From the NCBI GenBank assembly GCA_009700485.1, contig WLLZ01000007.1, forward strand, positions 1 through 30,022: a stretch of 30,022 nt of DNA. The letters run 5' to 3'. Made by a program: the position numbers and the translations under genes. A model generated the notes under the pieces. The model worked only from the letters and a program-made list of their open reading frames with translations, did no database searches and was not told where the DNA came from. This DNA is from Actinomycetota bacterium. GTDB lineage: Bacteria; Actinomycetota; Actinomycetes; S36-B12. This document shows, piece after piece, positions 27,091 through 30,022 of this stretch. The stretch's first letter is position 1; the number at the start of each line of letters is the position of its first letter.

Positions 27091-29142
27091 TCACGCTCCC
27101 AGACTTGATTTAGCAGCGGCAACGATTGCCTCAGCGGTGATGCCGAACTCGTGGTAAAGCACGGCTTGGTCAGCACTCGCGCCAAAGTGATCGATGCCGA
27201 TCACTTTCCCGCGGTCTCCGACATACCGCCACCAGCCCAAAGTAGCGCCAGCTTCAACAGCTACCCGGGCCTTTACCATTGGCAGCAACACGCTATCTCG
27301 ATAAGCCTGGTCTTGTTCGTCGAACCATTCCAAACATGGCATCGAGATGACCCGCGAGGGAATTCCGTCCGCGGCAAGCGCTAAATGCGCTTGTAGTGCT
27401 AGTTGTACTTCGGACCCGGTTGCCATGAGGAGCACCGTTGGACTAGTGGAATCGGCCAATATGTATGCGCCCCTAGCCACCCCGGTGCGGGCGAGTTCTG
27501 CTGACACCAAAGTCGGCAAATTCTGGCGCGTTAAGACCAAGCCCACCGGACGGCGCGCACGCAAGGTGGTGTGCCAGGCCGCTGATGACTCATTTGCATC
27601 GGCCGGCCGCACTACTGATAGGCCCGGGATTGCGCGCAGCGACCATAGATGCTCGATCGGTTGGTGGGTAGGACCATCTTCACCGAGACCGATTGAATCG
27701 TGGGTCCAGACGAAAGTGACTGCAGTTTGCATGAGGGCTGCAAGGCGAACCGCACCCCGCATGTAATCGCTGAAAACCATGAAGGTGCCACCGAATACGC
27801 GTGTTAACCCATCAAGGGAGATTCCATTCAAAATGGCTCCCATCGCGTGTTCGCGAATGCCAAAATGCATGATGCGCCCGTACGGTGAAGCATCCGGTAC
27901 GTTCGAAGAACTTGGCAAGAAACTCTTGCCGCCTTCGATAGTGGTGTTGTTCGATTCGGCGAGGTCAGCGGAGCCACCCCATAGTTCGGGCATCACGGCA
28001 GCTACCGCATTGATTGCCTCACCGGACGCTTTGCGGGTCGACACCGAACTGCCAATGTCATATGAGGGGAATGCAGTATCGAATCCGGTCGGTAGCTCAC
28101 CGGCGCGTAGGCGCTCAAGTAAGGCTGCGCGATCAGGTTGTGCCGCTCGCCACGATTGATAGCTCGCCTCCCACGTAGAGCGCGCGGTCACCACCCGCTG
28201 GGTTAGCCTGCCGCGAACACTTGCCACCAAGGAGTCGGGGAAAGCAAATGACACGTTGGGGTCTAGGCCTAGAACTACTTTGGTCGCAGCGACTTCATCG
28301 GCGCCCAACGCCGAGCCGTGTGCTTTCGCGGTGTTTTGCGCGTGCGGTGCCGGCCAGCCGATGGTGGTGCGAACTCGAATAAAAGTAGGGCGTGATTTCT
28401 CGGCGGCAGCGGCCTGCATTGCATGGTAAAGCTGGGCAACGTCAACTGAGCCATCTTCATTGCGATCCACCTCGTGGATGGCCCAATGGTAGGCCGCGTA
28501 GCGGGCGACCACATTTTCAGTAAAAGCTACGGCGGTATCACCCTCAATTGAGATGTGGTTGTCATCCCACATCACCGTGAGATTATTTAGCCCTTGGGTA
28601 CCCGCAAGTGACGAAGCCTCCGAGGTGATGCCCTCCTCGAGATCGCCATCAGAAGCTATGACCCAGACCCGATGGTCGAACGGGCTTTTACCCGGCGCGG
28701 TATCCGGATCAAATAGGCCGCGTTCATACCTTGCGCCCATCGCCATCCCGACCGCTGTCGACAGCCCTTGCCCTAGTGGTCCGGTAGTGGTTTCGACACC
28801 GGCGGTATGGCCGTGCTCGGGGTGGCCGGGGGTGCGTGAGCCCCAGGTCCGAAATCCGCGCAGATCGTCCATCGTTAGGCCATAGCCCGACAAAAATAAC
28901 TGTGAATAAAGGGTCAAACTGGAGTGCCCCGCTGAGAGCACGAAGCGGTCACGCCCGAGCCAATTTGGATCACTCGGGTCGTGGCGCAAGATATGGGTAA
29001 AAAGCAGGTAAGCAACCGGCGCCAAACTCATGGCCGTACCTGGATGGCCATTGCCTACCTTCTGGACGGCGTCCATTGCCAAGGCCCGTAGATGCCGAAC
29101 GGCATCGTCGTCAGTTGAGTCCCAATTCAGCGGTTCGCTCAT
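27091..29142 (-). CDS. tkt: Transketolase
   Basis: Thiamine-diphosphate enzyme moving two-carbon units between ketose and aldose phosphates. The 683 residues include the N-terminal substrate/TPP region GNGHPGTAMSLAPVAYLLF, a TPP-metal motif starting ASDGDLEEGITSEASSLAGT and ending in WDDN, the central HFGIREHAMGAILNGISL with the conserved TPP-activating Glu, and HDSIGLGEDGPTHQPIEHL. All are intact. It is the first gene of the pentose phosphate unit. TAGGCT lies exactly 6 nt before the ATG and no Shine-Dalgarno is seen, so the operon's main transcript may be leaderless. It is divergent from ctaB. Confidence 0.98.
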   Translation of the reverse strand: MSEPLNWDSTDDDAVRHLRALAMDAVQKVGNGHPGTAMSLAPVAYLLFTHILRHDPSDPNWLGRDRFVLSAGHSSLTLYSQLFLSGYGLTMDDLRGFRTWGSRTPGHPEHGHTAGVETTTGPLGQGLSTAVGMAMGARYERGLFDPDTAPGKSPFDHRVWVIASDGDLEEGITSEASSLAGTQGLNNLTVMWDDNHISIEGDTAVAFTENVVARYAAYHWAIHEVDRNEDGSVDVAQLYHAMQAAAAEKSRPTFIRVRTTIGWPAPHAQNTAKAHGSALGADEVAATKVVLGLDPNVSFAFPDSLVASVRGRLTQRVVTARSTWEASYQSWRAAQPDRAALLERLRAGELPTGFDTAFPSYDIGSSVSTRKASGEAINAVAAVMPELWGGSADLAESNNTTIEGGKSFLPSSSNVPDASPYGRIMHFGIREHAMGAILNGISLDGLTRVFGGTFMVFSDYMRGAVRLAALMQTAVTFVWTHDSIGLGEDGPTHQPIEHLWSLRAIPGLSVVRPADANESSAAWHTTLRARRPVGLVLTRQNLPTLVSAELARTGVARGAYILADSTSPTVLLMATGSEVQLALQAHLALAADGIPSRVISMPCLEWFDEQDQAYRDSVLLPMVKARVAVEAGATLGWWRYVGDRGKVIGIDHFGASADQAVLYHEFGITAEAIVAAAKSSLGA

Positions 29143-29154
29143 GGCCTAAGCCTA
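29143..29154 (-). promoter_or_regulatory. Candidate -10 box and leaderless start of tkt
   Basis: On the minus strand TAGGCT (29154-29149) is followed by TAGGCC and then the ATG at 29142. This is the same hexamer and the same 6-nt spacing as coaE. No clear -35 is seen. Confidence 0.45.
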
Positions 29155-29218
29155 GTGATGGAGAACACTGGAGAGGGCAGTGATCCAAAGACCAGGTCAC
29201 CTGTCCGCGGCATTCCGG

Positions 29219-29231
29219 TATCGTGTGTGGA
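29219..29231 (+). promoter_or_regulatory. Candidate -10 box and leaderless start of ctaB
   Basis: TATCGT (29219-29224) is followed by 7 nt and ATG at 29232. No Shine-Dalgarno is present. With the tkt box at 29149-29154 on the other strand, the 89-nt gap looks like a compact divergent promoter pair. Confidence 0.4.
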
Positions 29232-30022
29232 ATGACGGCTGCTCCCGCTAGTGAAAAGTTGAACCGGGTTCAGCAATTCATGGCCCATGTGGCCCTGACT
29301 AAGCCCCGAATAGTTGAGTTGCTGTTAACCACGGCGATCCCGACAATGTTTTTGGCAGCTCAGGGGCTGCCGACCCTGAAAGTCGTGGTTGCGGTTTTGA
29401 TCGGCGGGACTTTGGCCGCGGGTGCCGCCAACACCTTTAACAGCGTCTATGACAGAGATATTGACGCCTTGATGCACCGAACCGACCACCGCCCGGCGGC
29501 GATGGGAACCATAAGCGTGCGAGCCGGAATCATTCAAGGTGTCATCTTGGGTTTGGGGAGTGCAGTAGCCCTAGTTTGGCTCGCTAACTTCATCTCAGCC
29601 CTGCTGGCCGTTCTAGCAATCTTGCTCTACGTGGTTGGCTACACAATGATATTGAAACGCCGCACTTCACAAAACATCGTTTGGGGTGGCGCCGCTGGTT
29701 GCATGCCGGTGCTGATCGCGTGGTCGGCGGTCACCGGTTCACTAACTTGGACACCGGTCGTGTTGTTCATGATCATCTTCTTTTGGACTCCGCCCCACTA
29801 CTGGCCACTGGCTATGAAATACCGAGACGATTATGAGCGTGCAGGTGTGCCAATGCTGCCGGTTGTTAAGCCGGTAACTACGGTCACCACCAATATCGTG
29901 CTCTATGCCGTGGTTATGGTGCTTTTCTCCCTAGCCTTAATCCCCGTGGCACCGATGGGCTGGGTCTATTCAATCGCCGCCGTAATTTTGGGTGCCGCGT
30001 TTATCTTCCAGACCGTAGTTCT
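29232..30022 (+). CDS. ctaB: Heme o synthase (protoheme IX farnesyltransferase), N-terminal part
   Basis: Membrane prenyltransferase that adds a farnesyl group to heme b to make heme o for terminal oxidases. About 263 codons are present and the end lies beyond the right edge. The first helix region reads ALTKPRIVELLLTTAIPTMF. The first Asp-rich prenyl-diphosphate motif is NTFNSVYDRDIDALMHRTDH. The cytoplasmic loop YRDDYERAGVPMLPV is the second. FFWTPPHYWPLAMKYRDD is highly typical of CtaB/CyoE. About six or seven membrane segments are visible. Divergence from tkt is common in actinobacteria. Confidence 0.96.
   Translation, partial: MTAAPASEKLNRVQQFMAHVALTKPRIVELLLTTAIPTMFLAAQGLPTLKVVVAVLIGGTLAAGAANTFNSVYDRDIDALMHRTDHRPAAMGTISVRAGIIQGVILGLGSAVALVWLANFISALLAVLAILLYVVGYTMILKRRTSQNIVWGGAAGCMPVLIAWSAVTGSLTWTPVVLFMIIFFWTPPHYWPLAMKYRDDYERAGVPMLPVVKPVTTVTTNIVLYAVVMVLFSLALIPVAPMGWVYSIAAVILGAAFIFQTVV

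Overview
The window looks like chromosomal DNA of an actinobacterium (Actinomycetota) of moderate G+C. The evidence is a set of lineage-typical genes: an RbpA with the Streptomyces-type zinc cysteines, OpcA beside zwf, the rapZ-yvcK-whiA trio, a four-S1-domain RpsA, and a PolA without proofreading residues. Many starts are GTG, and several genes have a TAnnnT box exactly 6 nt before the ATG, as in actinobacterial leaderless transcripts. I cannot name the genus. I see no rRNA, tRNA, CRISPR array, insertion sequence, integrase or phage gene. Coding density is very high and nearly everything is core metabolism or information processing.

Layout. Positions 1-2020 (minus strand): a PaaI-type hotdog thioesterase followed by livH and the start of livM, the two permeases of a branched-chain amino-acid type ABC importer; livM runs off the left edge. 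LivH carries an unusual signal-peptide-like segment and an extracytoplasmic carboxypeptidase-regulatory-like domain. Positions 2089-7114 (plus): polA, a 254-nt structured spacer, rpsA and coaE. Positions 7150-16162: a nucleotide-excision-repair region with uvrB, a TerC-family membrane protein, an oppositely oriented metallo-beta-lactamase-fold hydrolase, uvrA, a Rieske lipoprotein and uvrC. Positions 16155-19037: rapZ, yvcK and whiA, coupled to the end of uvrC. Positions 19106-22747: lower glycolysis (gap, pgk, tpiA), then secG and rbpA. Positions 22768-29142 (minus): the pentose phosphate genes, transcribed in the order tkt, tal, zwf, opcA, pgl. Positions 29232-30022 (plus): the 5' part of ctaB (heme o synthase), divergent from tkt.

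How it fits together. Two carbon-metabolism units converge on a 20-nt gap at 22748-22767: the glycolytic gap-pgk-tpiA unit (with secG and rbpA) from the left, and the oxidative plus non-oxidative pentose phosphate operon from the right. WhiA, YvcK and RapZ sit between DNA repair and glycolysis. Many neighbours overlap by 1-8 nt (uvrB/terC, uvrC/rapZ, rapZ/yvcK, pgk/tpiA, tal/zwf, zwf/opcA, opcA/pgl), suggesting translational coupling.

I did not find a clear undescribed multi-gene system. The best leads are the LivH with an extra N-terminal domain and an apparent AUC start, a recurring leaderless promoter signature (TAnnnT-N6-ATG) at five or six genes, and the structured leader of rpsA.
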